DNA of 64,000 nt from the NCBI GenBank assembly GCA_004293445.1, contig RDYP01000012.1, positions 1 through 64,000 of the forward strand, in the 5' to 3' direction. Under the pieces are notes generated by a model, which worked only from the letters and a program-made list of their open reading frames with translations, was not told where the DNA came from and searched no databases. This document shows, one piece after another, positions 25,667 to 34,700 of the stretch (its first letter is position 1; every line of letters begins with the position of its first letter). Source of the stretch: Verrucomicrobiota bacterium (GTDB lineage: Bacteria; Verrucomicrobiota; Verrucomicrobiia; Verrucomicrobiales; Akkermansiaceae). The position numbers and the translations under genes are program-made.

Positions 25667-26713
25667 ATGAGCAAAAGAATCCGCCTTAAGGACGTGGCCG
25701 ACCTCGCCGGAGTGGCGGTCAACACCGCGTCGACCATCCTCAATCGGCGGCCGAATTCCTGGGCATCCAAGGAAACCGAGGCCCGCGTGTTCGAGGCAGC
25801 TCGCGAGTTGGGCTATCGTCCTTCGAAAACCGCGCGTGCGCTGCGCTCCGGTCGCTACCACAGCATCGGTCTTTTGATTCAGGATCTCACCAATCCTTTC
25901 TTCTCGACCTTGGCGGACGAACTGGAGGCTGCGGTCGAGGAGCGTGGCTACGGCTTGCTGGTGGAAAACTGCCGATCCTCGCTGCTGCGGGAAAAGCAGC
26001 TTTTCGCGGAGCTCGACGACTTGGAGGTGGATGGCACCGTGCTTTGGCTCTCTGACAACGCGATCTTCCGTCCGGAGCTTGCGGCCATGGCTGCAGCCCG
26101 ACATCCGGTGGTCGCGCTGGGGAATGGGATTCCCGCGCAGTCGATTCCGGTCGATGCGGTGCTGTCCGATTTCACTCAGGGACTGGAGGATGCGGTGGAT
26201 TCGCTTTGTCGGCTGGGGCATCGTCGCTTCGCCTTTCTAAGCGCACTGGCAGAGGGTCAGTCGGATGGCGATCGTCCGCGCTTGTTTCTCGAAATGCTCG
26301 CCGCTCGTGGCATTCCGGCCGTCGATATCGATATCCTCCGCACCGGCCACAGCGTTGCGAGTGCCTGTGAGACCTTTTCCGCATTCCTATCCGCACGGAC
26401 GGAAGGCAGACCCACTGCTCTGTTCGCGATGAACGATCTCGCAGCGATCGGTGCGATGCGCGCGGCGATCGATCACGGGATGTCGATCCCTCATGAACTG
26501 TCGGTGGTCGGAGTGGATGACGTTCCGCTTTGTTCTTTTCTGCCCATCAGTCTGAGTTCCATCCGGCAGCGGTTCAAAATGATCAGTCGCGCCGCGGCGG
26601 AGCTCTTGATTTCAAGAATCGAGCTTCCCGTGGGGGGCGAGCTAGCACCTCGCCAGCAGGTGTTTCCGACACTCTACACTCCGCGAGAAAGTGTGGGCCC
26701 TGCTCCGCGATGA
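25667..26713 (+). CDS. LacI-family transcriptional regulator
   Basis: A 348-residue LacI/GalR-type repressor. The N-terminal HTH reads IRLKDVADLAGVAVNTASTI with hinge ARALRSGRYHSIGLLIQD, followed by a periplasmic-binding-protein-like ligand domain (HSIGLLIQDLTNPFFSTLAD, then FAMNDLAAIGAMRAA and GVDDVPLCSFLPISLSSIRQ). Such regulators sense sugars or nucleosides. The ATG at 25667 puts the HTH at residue 4, the normal place. The tRNA-Leu lies divergently upstream; the secreted LamG/calcium-repeat protein at 27329 lies downstream and is a possible target (a perfect palindrome lies at 27247-27260), but this is inferred only from proximity. Confidence 0.93.
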   Translation: MSKRIRLKDVADLAGVAVNTASTILNRRPNSWASKETEARVFEAARELGYRPSKTARALRSGRYHSIGLLIQDLTNPFFSTLADELEAAVEERGYGLLVENCRSSLLREKQLFAELDDLEVDGTVLWLSDNAIFRPELAAMAAARHPVVALGNGIPAQSIPVDAVLSDFTQGLEDAVDSLCRLGHRRFAFLSALAEGQSDGDRPRLFLEMLAARGIPAVDIDILRTGHSVASACETFSAFLSARTEGRPTALFAMNDLAAIGAMRAAIDHGMSIPHELSVVGVDDVPLCSFLPISLSSIRQRFKMISRAAAELLISRIELPVGGELAPRQQVFPTLYTPRESVGPAPR

Positions 26714-27246
26714 TTTTTCGATGCGCTCGTGGGCATCCCGATCGCCGATGGCAGAACCGATGCCAGTTCGGCCGTTTACTCTGAGGCTGATGTCGAGGGG
26801 GTAAGCCTTTTTCCATGATGCAAATCCCGGAGGGACTCATTTTGCGCGTCTTCAGTTTTCCCTTCGGGTCGCAAGCGGTTCGCTACCGCGATGGCGGCGG
26901 CAAATGTTGAAAATGCTCGCGATGAGGCTTTGGATCAGGGTGGAGAAGGATGTTCGTGGTGTTGGCGAGTAGATCGTCCGCTCTGCATTAGTCCTTTGGC
27001 TGAGAATGGTCTCGTATGCATATCATCGGTCAAACGCGATGGTTCGTTGTGTCGCAATCATACATTGAATGGGCGCATTTCTCCAAGCGGATCGAGCGAG
27101 ATTGTGTTTGGTTACAAGCAGATACCCCCGCCAAAACTTACTAAGCCCAAAGTATTCCTACGCAAAGCTACAAGATTTCGCCTTTGGCCCATTGACTCCA
27201 TTGATTCCGATCGGAGTGGATTGAGTTCATTCACCGGCCCGTCTCG
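26714..27246. other. noncoding gap between LacI gene and secreted protein gene
   Basis: I see no convincing gene in this stretch. A 122-codon frame at 26891-27259 has no domain, an odd Cys/Trp/Pro composition and no neighbours to support it. The base composition is locally more AT-rich (about 27010-27240) than the flanking genes, as expected for a promoter region of the downstream gene. Confidence 0.5.
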
Positions 27247-27260
27247 GTCACCGCGGTGAC
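27247..27260. promoter_or_regulatory. perfect 14-bp palindrome, possible operator
   Basis: GTCACCGCGGTGAC is a perfect palindrome 68 bp before the ATG of the secreted LamG/calcium-repeat gene and about 530 bp after the LacI-family gene. Its size and position suit a dimeric repressor site; its centre is GC rather than the CG centre usual for LacI operators, so the link to that regulator is weak. Confidence 0.35.
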
Positions 27261-27328
27261 AAGGAAACAAAAGCATCTACCCCCTTCCAAATTTCCTCTG
27301 AAAACCAACCCGTAAAACCCCGCCCATT

Positions 27329-29935
27329 ATGAAACGTATTGCCACCGGACGAAAGTCCATCCGAGTCACTCGCCTGTCGAAGCAGGCGCTGCTTGCCACT
27401 GCCTTGGCGTCTGCCATGGCTTCACTCTCCGCCCAAGCCCAGCTGGCGGTGGCGGAGAACATCCTCGTTGACCTCCGTGCTACCCAAGGCTCGGCTGGTA
27501 CCGCGACTTGGTTCAATCGTGGCGTTGCCGGGAACTTCTCGGTGGTCAGTGGGACCCCTGTGAAGCAGAACATCGGCGGCGTCGACTATGTCACGATGGA
27601 TCCCACTACCCAGTACGTCGGGCCGGTCGCGCCTCCGACGGTGACCGGTGCCGACACCCGCACGGTGGAGGTTTGGGTGAAGAACGATGTCGTCAACAAT
27701 GAGGACATCATGATCGCCTGGGGCAAGCGGGGTACCAACGGCCGCAACTACGCTTTCACCTACGGGACCCAGCCGGCCTGGGGTGCGCTCGGAGCTTGGG
27801 GTGGCGAGGACCTTGGCTGGGGCGCGGTGCCTGCGGCGGCAACGCTCCACCACTTGGTCATCACCTACGACGGCGCGACCACGAAGCTCTATTCTGATGG
27901 TGTATTCATCAATTCCGAGTCCCTGCCGCTGAACACCTTCAACGATCCCTGCAATTTCATCCTCAACGGAGGTCGGGAGGGCGACAACAGCTCAATTCAG
28001 CGTCCGAACGTCGGCAATCTGGACTACGCGGTCATTCGCGTTCACGCCGGGGCTTTGAGCGATACTCAGATCGCGGCTAATTACGCCGCCGGAGTTGGCG
28101 GGGATTTCGCGGATGCGGATGCGGACGGTCTGCCGGACTTCTGGGAGGACTACTATCTTTTGGACAAGAATGACAACGGCGGCACCAACGCGAATTTCGG
28201 TGCCTCCGGGGACCCGGACAGCGATGGTCTAACCAATCTTCAGGAATACGAAGGTGGCACCGCGCCGGTCAACGATGGGGACTTCGACGGCCTCGACGAC
28301 AACTGGGAGATCTCCAACTTTGGAAATATCGGTGCCCAGAATGGGGCGGGCGACCCGGACGGCGATCGCGATGATAACGCTGCGGAATTTGCAGCGGACA
28401 CGGATCCCAACGATCGGACCAGCCATATCGACACCGATTCACCTGTGGACGGAATTTCTGATGCTTGGGAGGAATTCTACTTCCCTGGCGTCGGCACGCT
28501 GGCGACCGACGACGACGATCTTGATGGCCTTAGCAGCTTGGAGGAGTTCCTCCGCGGCACCAATCCCAACGATCTTCTTTCCAATGGAGAAGCCGATGGC
28601 GATGCCGATAACGACGGCTTGGACGATGCTTGGGAGCGCCTGTATTTCACCAATGTGGTCGCGCAAGGTGCGGCTGGCGATCTCGACCTCGATGGCGCGA
28701 GCAACCTTGCCGAATACAACGCGGCCTCAAATCCAAACGTCAGTGCCTCTACCCCGACCGACGTCAACGGCGACGGGCAGCCCGACACGGTGCTGAACCT
28801 GCCCTTCACCGCGCTGGGCAGCGGCGGCATTCTCGACGCGACGGGCGAGGCCACTGGTTTCACCACCCGCCTCCCGGGCACCGGAGCCGCGCTGGCGACG
28901 CCGAACGACGCGAACCTCGACATCGACACCGCGAGCGGCCTGCTCAACATCACAAGCACGACGTCGGACTTCAACGGTCAGGTTGGTATGAATGTCGCCG
29001 AGGCCTTCGGTATCCAGCTTTCCTCGCTCGGCTTCACTGGGACCGAGGATCTGCTGGTCCGCGCCAAGTTCGTCGATTTGCCCGCCTTGGCGGGCTTCGA
29101 CCAGATCGGTGTCTATGCGGGCACGGCTTCTACTGCCGTGGTGCGCGGCGGGCTCATCAATCTCGGATCTCGCCAAGCCTACGCGGCTAACACCAATGGC
29201 GGCGGCGACTCCGGACAGACCTTCGTCCCCACCGGCGTGCTGGGTGTTGGTGTCTCGATGACCGTCGAATTAAAGCGCATCGGCGGCGTTTGGTCGCTGG
29301 TGGTGAATGGCGTCAATGCGACTCCGGGTGTCGCTCCTGCATTCCTCGATACTGCCACCGACCTCAATGTCGGAGTCTTCCACGCTGACGTCCAAAGCGG
29401 CACGCAGGTCGCCAAGCTCGAGAGCTTCACGGTCGTTCGCTTCGGATCGGCCGTGGTCAACCTCGACTCCGATGAAGACGGTTTGGCCGATGCGTGGGAA
29501 GAAGCGAACTTCGGTGCGGGTATCCTGACCCAGTCCGCCAGTGGAGATCCCGATGGCGACGGTCTCGACAACCTCTATGAGTTCGCTTTCAACGGCGATC
29601 CTAACAGTTCGTCTGACAATGCTGTGATTGCCTCGGCCTATGCCGACTCGAACGCCAACACCAACAAGGATCTCACCATTACCATTCCCGTGCGAACCGG
29701 GGCGACCTTTGCGGCCGCTGCTGGCAAGCAGACGGCGGAGGTGGAGGGCATCACCTACACGGTGGAAGGTTCCGTCGACTTGACGGCCTTCGACAGCGCC
29801 GTTGCTTTCGTTGGGAAGGCCGACTCGAACGATCCAGATTACGAACTGCATACCTTCCGCCTGACCGCATCCGATGCGCCGGGAGCAGCGAAAGGTTTCT
29901 TGCGCGCCGTTGTTGCCAAGACTCCCGCACCTTGA
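27329..29935 (+). CDS. secreted LamG and calcium-repeat protein
   Basis: An 868-residue exported protein. A signal peptide with a basic start ends near ALASAMASLSAQAQ (about 37). A LamG/concanavalin-like domain covers about 40-250 (VEVWVKNDVVNNEDIM, LHHLVITYDGATTKLYSDG). Then come several thrombospondin type-3-like calcium repeats with DADADGLPDFWEDYY, DGDFDGLDDNWE and DSDEDGLADAWEEANF, separated by a second beta-sandwich of about 200 residues (PTDVNGDGQPD to FTVVRFGSAVVNLDS). The C-terminus is a beta domain common in verrucomicrobial exoproteins. No PEP-CTERM motif or barrel is seen. Likely a cell-surface or released carbohydrate-binding or structural protein. The ATG at 27329 follows an AT-rich leader. 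Confidence 0.85.
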   Translation: MKRIATGRKSIRVTRLSKQALLATALASAMASLSAQAQLAVAENILVDLRATQGSAGTATWFNRGVAGNFSVVSGTPVKQNIGGVDYVTMDPTTQYVGPVAPPTVTGADTRTVEVWVKNDVVNNEDIMIAWGKRGTNGRNYAFTYGTQPAWGALGAWGGEDLGWGAVPAAATLHHLVITYDGATTKLYSDGVFINSESLPLNTFNDPCNFILNGGREGDNSSIQRPNVGNLDYAVIRVHAGALSDTQIAANYAAGVGGDFADADADGLPDFWEDYYLLDKNDNGGTNANFGASGDPDSDGLTNLQEYEGGTAPVNDGDFDGLDDNWEISNFGNIGAQNGAGDPDGDRDDNAAEFAADTDPNDRTSHIDTDSPVDGISDAWEEFYFPGVGTLATDDDDLDGLSSLEEFLRGTNPNDLLSNGEADGDADNDGLDDAWERLYFTNVVAQGAAGDLDLDGASNLAEYNAASNPNVSASTPTDVNGDGQPDTVLNLPFTALGSGGILDATGEATGFTTRLPGTGAALATPNDANLDIDTASGLLNITSTTSDFNGQVGMNVAEAFGIQLSSLGFTGTEDLLVRAKFVDLPALAGFDQIGVYAGTASTAVVRGGLINLGSRQAYAANTNGGGDSGQTFVPTGVLGVGVSMTVELKRIGGVWSLVVNGVNATPGVAPAFLDTATDLNVGVFHADVQSGTQVAKLESFTVVRFGSAVVNLDSDEDGLADAWEEANFGAGILTQSASGDPDGDGLDNLYEFAFNGDPNSSSDNAVIASAYADSNANTNKDLTITIPVRTGATFAAAAGKQTAEVEGITYTVEGSVDLTAFDSAVAFVGKADSNDPDYELHTFRLTASDAPGAAKGFLRAVVAKTPAP

Positions 29936-29947
29936 CCCTGTCACAGT

Positions 29948-29981
29948 GACCCCCGGGGATTTTTTCCTCGGGGGTCTTTTT
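29948..29981 (+). terminator. Rho-independent terminator after the secreted protein gene
   Basis: The stem GACCCCCGGGGA pairs with TCCTCGGGGGTC (one G-U) around a TTTT loop, followed by TTTTT. It begins 12 bp after the stop codon and separates this gene from the halogenase, so the two are probably not one operon. Confidence 0.85.
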
Positions 29982-30051
29982 GCGTCGCTGCCGCGGGCCT
30001 GCCCGACGTGAAAAGATTTGCCCCGCTCGCCCGTCTTTCCAAGCTAGTCCC

Positions 30052-31539
30052 ATGATTCGATCCATCGTCGTTCTCGGTGCCGGTAGCGCTGGTCTGATCG
30101 CCGCGCTGACGCTCAAGCGCAAGCTCCCTCGGCTTGAGGTGAGGGTGATTCGCAGCCCGGAGATCGGGATCATCGGAGTGGGCGAGGGGACCACCGCCGC
30201 CTTTCCCCGCCACTTTTTCGAGTATCTCAAGCTGGACCCCTCCGAATTCTATCAGCGCGCCGAGCCGACCTGGAAACTTGGCATCAAGTTCCTCTGGGGG
30301 CCGCGCGAGGCCTTCTATTATTCCTTCGGTCGCGAATACGCCGCCCGCCTGCCACAGCTCGGCCGCAACAATGGCTTCTACATCGATCCGGATGCCACTT
30401 GGGTTGGAAAAATCAGTGCCTTCATGGCCCACGACAAGGCCTTCCCTCGCAAGCCGGACGGGATGCCTCTTTTCCACAACCAGCACGCTTTTCACATCGA
30501 GAACAAGAAGCTGGTGTCCGCTCTCGAGTTCTGGTGCGAAAAAGCCGGGGTCGTCGTCACCGATGGCCGGATGACCCATGCAGAAGTTTCGCAAGGCGGG
30601 GTCGATCCTCGAGTCGAGGCCCTGTGCTTGGAGGATGGCGAGCGGGTGGTGGCGGATTTATTCATTGATGCATCGGGCTTCCGTTCCGAACTCATCGGCA
30701 GGGCCCTCGGTGAGCCCTATCGCCCTTTCGTGGATTCTCTTTTTTGCGATCGCGCTGTCATCGCCGGCTGGCCCCGGACCGACGAACCGATCAAGCCCTA
30801 CACGGTTGCCGAGACCTACGATGCCGGCTGGACGTGGCAGATCGAGCACGAGCATTGGATCAATCGTGGCTATGTGTACTCCTCTTCGTTCATCGATGAC
30901 GATACTGCGCTGACCGAATTCCGAGCGAAAAATCCGAAGATCGCCAACGAGCCCCGCGTCGTGAAATTCCGCAGTGGCTGTTACGCCCGCAGTTGGGTTG
31001 GAAACGTGGTTGGAATTGGCAATTCCGTCGGCTTCGTAGAACCGCTGGAGGCCACCGCTCTTCAGGTGATCACCGTCGAGTCGTCGACCCTTGCGGACAC
31101 CCTTCTCGATTCCCAATGTGAGCCCGGACCATCGATGATCCGGCTCTACAACCAATACAACGGCATGCAGTGGGACGAGATTCGTGATTTCCTCGCGGTC
31201 CACTACGCCTTCAACACCCGCCTCGATACGCCCTTCTGGCAAGCCTGTCGTGCCGACACCGATCTCGGTGGCGCGGCACCGATCGTCGATTTCTACCGCG
31301 AGAACGGGCCGAGCGCAGTCGCCTCGGAAATTCTTTTGCGACCCTCGAATTCCTTCGGGCTCGATGGCTACCAAGCGATGCTCGTCGGTCAGGCGCTGCC
31401 CCACGCCAAGCCCTACACTCCGCCTCCCGCCGAAGCCCGCTTCTGGCGTGAGGAGTGCGCCCGGATGGAGCAGCAGGCGAGGAACGGCTTCACCGTCGCC
31501 CAATGCCTCGCTGCGATCCGCCGCGGGAAGGTGGCCTGA
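30052..31539 (+). CDS. flavin-dependent tryptophan-halogenase-like protein
   Basis: A 495-residue FAD enzyme of the PrnA/RebH-like halogenase family. The FAD loop is GAGSAG (9-14), the lysine that forms the halogenating species in PrnA lines up with K75 (EPTWKLGIKF), and the glutamate of PrnA's EPLES region is E333 (FVEPLEATAL). Two features differ from classic halogenases: the WxWxIP motif reads WTWQIE (260-265), and Ser after E333 is Ala. Family members chlorinate tryptophan or other aromatics with a reductase. No biosynthetic cluster surrounds it; secreted proteins flank it. The substrate may be unusual or the protein may have a non-halogenating role. ATG at 30052. Confidence 0.85.
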   Translation: MIRSIVVLGAGSAGLIAALTLKRKLPRLEVRVIRSPEIGIIGVGEGTTAAFPRHFFEYLKLDPSEFYQRAEPTWKLGIKFLWGPREAFYYSFGREYAARLPQLGRNNGFYIDPDATWVGKISAFMAHDKAFPRKPDGMPLFHNQHAFHIENKKLVSALEFWCEKAGVVVTDGRMTHAEVSQGGVDPRVEALCLEDGERVVADLFIDASGFRSELIGRALGEPYRPFVDSLFCDRAVIAGWPRTDEPIKPYTVAETYDAGWTWQIEHEHWINRGYVYSSSFIDDDTALTEFRAKNPKIANEPRVVKFRSGCYARSWVGNVVGIGNSVGFVEPLEATALQVITVESSTLADTLLDSQCEPGPSMIRLYNQYNGMQWDEIRDFLAVHYAFNTRLDTPFWQACRADTDLGGAAPIVDFYRENGPSAVASEILLRPSNSFGLDGYQAMLVGQALPHAKPYTPPPAEARFWREECARMEQQARNGFTVAQCLAAIRRGKVA

Positions 31540-31752
31540 TTTCGCCTCATAGCGCGCTCGTGATGGCGATAGATTTCAAGAAATAACCCACAAGACTGCA
31601 GGATTCGGCGAGTGCGTCGGATTCCCAATTCCATCCATTCTGAACCGCTTGTCTTGTCCGCACTCGGTGACATTCATCTTCACGCGTTTTCTTCCGTTGG
31701 TCCGAGCTCAGGTTGATTCTTCGAGCGCACTATCCCTTTCCGTTTTGATCCG

Positions 31753-34700
31753 ATGTCTTTGAAAATCCCCCTCATTGTCTTCTCGTTCTTGTCGTTGATT
31801 TCGCCCGCGCTGTGCCAGCAGGTGACACTGGATCCATCAACGCCCTTGGTCGCTGGCTACTGGTCCGGTGGTGAATGGGAAAGCGCTGGCAATGCCGATG
31901 GCTGGACGACTTCTTCCGTAGCTAACACGGTCGTGGCGGGCGGCGTGATCTCGGGCAATTCTAGTAGCGCTGATCCGGTTTTATCGCGGATAGCCATCGC
32001 TACCGATTCCCAGCCCGATCTGGATCTAGGGTTCAATGATTTCGTCGAATTTCGTCTCCAGCTTCCGGCGAGCTACAATGGAAACATCGAGCTCTTTTTT
32101 GGTGTGACTGATGCCGGTGTCGCCTCTCAGACCGGTTTCAGTGCGAATCGTTCGGTGACCGTGCCGAATAGCGTGATTCCCCGGGATGGGGCCTTTCACA
32201 CCTACCGCATCGACATGGGCACCGTCCCGATGTGGCGAGGCTACTTGCGCGATATCCGGCTCGATCCGGCGACGGTGAGCGGCACTCTGTTCTCTCTGGA
32301 TTATCTTAGGGTGGGCGACACCGAAGGTGATGTTTACCAGCGCAATACCATGGACCAGCCCGATGCCGGGGCATACGAACTGAGCTCCAAGCACGCTCGC
32401 TTCATCTGGAATGCTTCCCGCGCTAGTGAGTTCGCGATGAACGCGTCGTGGGCGCGCAAGAATCTTCGTAATTTTGAGGAAGCCTGGCAGATTTACGTGA
32501 AGCAGTATGGCTATCAAGAGCCTGCCGAAAGCGTCGATCCTGCCAAACGCATCGCCTATCCCGGCAAGTGGAAGGTCAACTTTCTCTGCATCTACGACGG
32601 ATTCTGGATGGGCGGTAGCGTGAATTCCTTCGGCTACATGAACATGCACCCCGGTGGTTTGCGCGCAGATCCTCCCGGTTGGGTGGTGCCCCACGAACTG
32701 ATGCACGTGTTTCAGATGCACCAAGGTGGTGGCTTCGCCAACAATGCGCCGATGGGGAAATGGTGGGAGGGTCACGCCAACTACGGTCGCGAAGCGTGGC
32801 TGAACAGGATGTACAAGCATTTCGATGCCGATCCGGCGGCGTGGACCGATACCGCGTTACCCCTCATCCGTTCGACCAATCTTTTCCACAGTCATGGCAT
32901 CCACTATTATCATGCTTGGCCCATTTTCCAGTACCTCGATGAGAACCCCGACAACCTGCCTGACCTTGGCATGGCATCGGGTCCTTCGTCGCGCGCCTTC
33001 TCCGCACGCCTTTGGCGCGAGTCCGGTTCCGGAGAGTATCTCTACAACACACTCGAACGCCTCACCCCTGAAACGTCGCTCAAGGATGCAATCGGCTATT
33101 TCGCACGTCGCCAAGCCACCCACGACTATTCGAATCAAGCCGACACCAAGGTGGCGCTTGCGAACAGGGACCCCGAGTTGACCGGCCGCCAACAAATCAC
33201 CGATCTGTTCCGCCGCGCGGACGATCCGGGGTGGTGGCAGCCCTATCCCGCGTCGCTGCCAATGGCTTTTGCCTTCGCGACCCACGAACTTGTGCCTGCG
33301 GGCAGCGGTGCCGGTCGGGTGGTGAGCGTGAATCTCCGCGGCCACGTCAATCCGGAACGCCAGTCCGACTGGCGGGCTTCGCTGGTGGTCGTCAACGACA
33401 GCGGTATCGAGCGCTACTCGTCGCTCTGGAGCAGTGGGACGAACTCGGTCACGCTCGCGGCCAACGAGAACAAGGTCTATCTCAGCGTCGCCGCCACGCC
33501 CGGTGAGGTGGTTCCCACCCTGCACCTCGACCAAGACCAACCGTACGTCAGCCACCCGGGACGCGAGCGTTTTCCTTATGAAATTCAAGTCACCGGAGCG
33601 ACACCCAAGGGGGCGGGCAGCGGCAGCGCAACGATGCTGGTCCACTCGAATGGTGGTGGCCTGAAAGCAAGTACTGCAACGGTCGAAGCCGGCGCTTATC
33701 TCGGCCCGAATGCCCGTGTGCTCGACTACGCAGTGGTCCGTGCCGGTGCGCGAGTTGAGGACCAGGCGATCGTGAGCGGTCATGCCATGTTGCGCAACGG
33801 AGCAGTGGTCCGTGGCCATGCCCGCATTCGGGAATATGCCAACCTCGAGGCCTGCGATGTTTCAGGCAACGCCCGCGTTGGAGGTCACGTCTTGCTTTTT
33901 GGAAATGCGACCGTGCGCGACAATGCCACGGTCAAAGGCGTGGGCAATCTCTCCCGGGCCGATGCCAATGATTACGTCGGTGGCGATGCCGTGCTGGATG
34001 GCGATTGCATCAATGCCCAGACCATCATCAATGGTTTTCACTTCGGCTGGGAATGGGGCGGCTTGCAGGATGGGACCATTGCTTCCAAGACATCGCCCGC
34101 TGCACTCTTCGCTCGTTACGAGTTTCCTAGTAATCATGCCTACGCGGCAAAGGACAAATATGGCGCCACCGATGCCTTGCTCGTCGGTGCTCCGACCTGG
34201 GTGGCGAGCGATGCCACGCGCAACGGCTTCCTCACCTTCAACGGATCTGGACAGCATGTTTTACTCAGTCGCTGGCTTGGTGATATGCGCGCCACATCCA
34301 TCACCGCTCAGGTCAAATGGGCTGGAGGTGCCGCAAATCAGGCTCTTTTCCAGTTGGGCGACGGCAGCACCACACGTCGCCTTCACGTGACCCCCAGCAA
34401 TGGCTCTGGCGTTTGCGAGCTTAGGATTGTCCATGGGGCCGATACTTACAGTATCCCCGCCAATGCAGCCTTACCCGTTGGGACTTGGACCCGGGTTGGG
34501 GTGACCCTTGATGGAATCAACGCCAAGCTCTACCTGAATGGCGCTCTCGCTGGCACCGCATCCTGTACGGTGCGGCCGGAGGATCTGATGCCAGCGGATA
34601 CGAATGAAACTCCAGCATACAATTTCATCGCCCGGGGCATCGGCTTGCTCGATTTTCAGGGTTCGGTCGATGATTTCACCGTTCACTCCTCCGCCTTCGA

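Noticed and set aside
24800-26221. A 473-codon minus-strand frame spanning tRNA-Leu and the LacI gene
   Set aside because: It crosses a tRNA and is antisense to a LacI protein; its last part is only a frame-shifted reading of the SDR gene.
26891-27259. A 122-codon plus-strand frame upstream of the secreted protein gene
   Set aside because: No domain, odd composition, overlaps the promoter region and palindrome; treated as noncoding.
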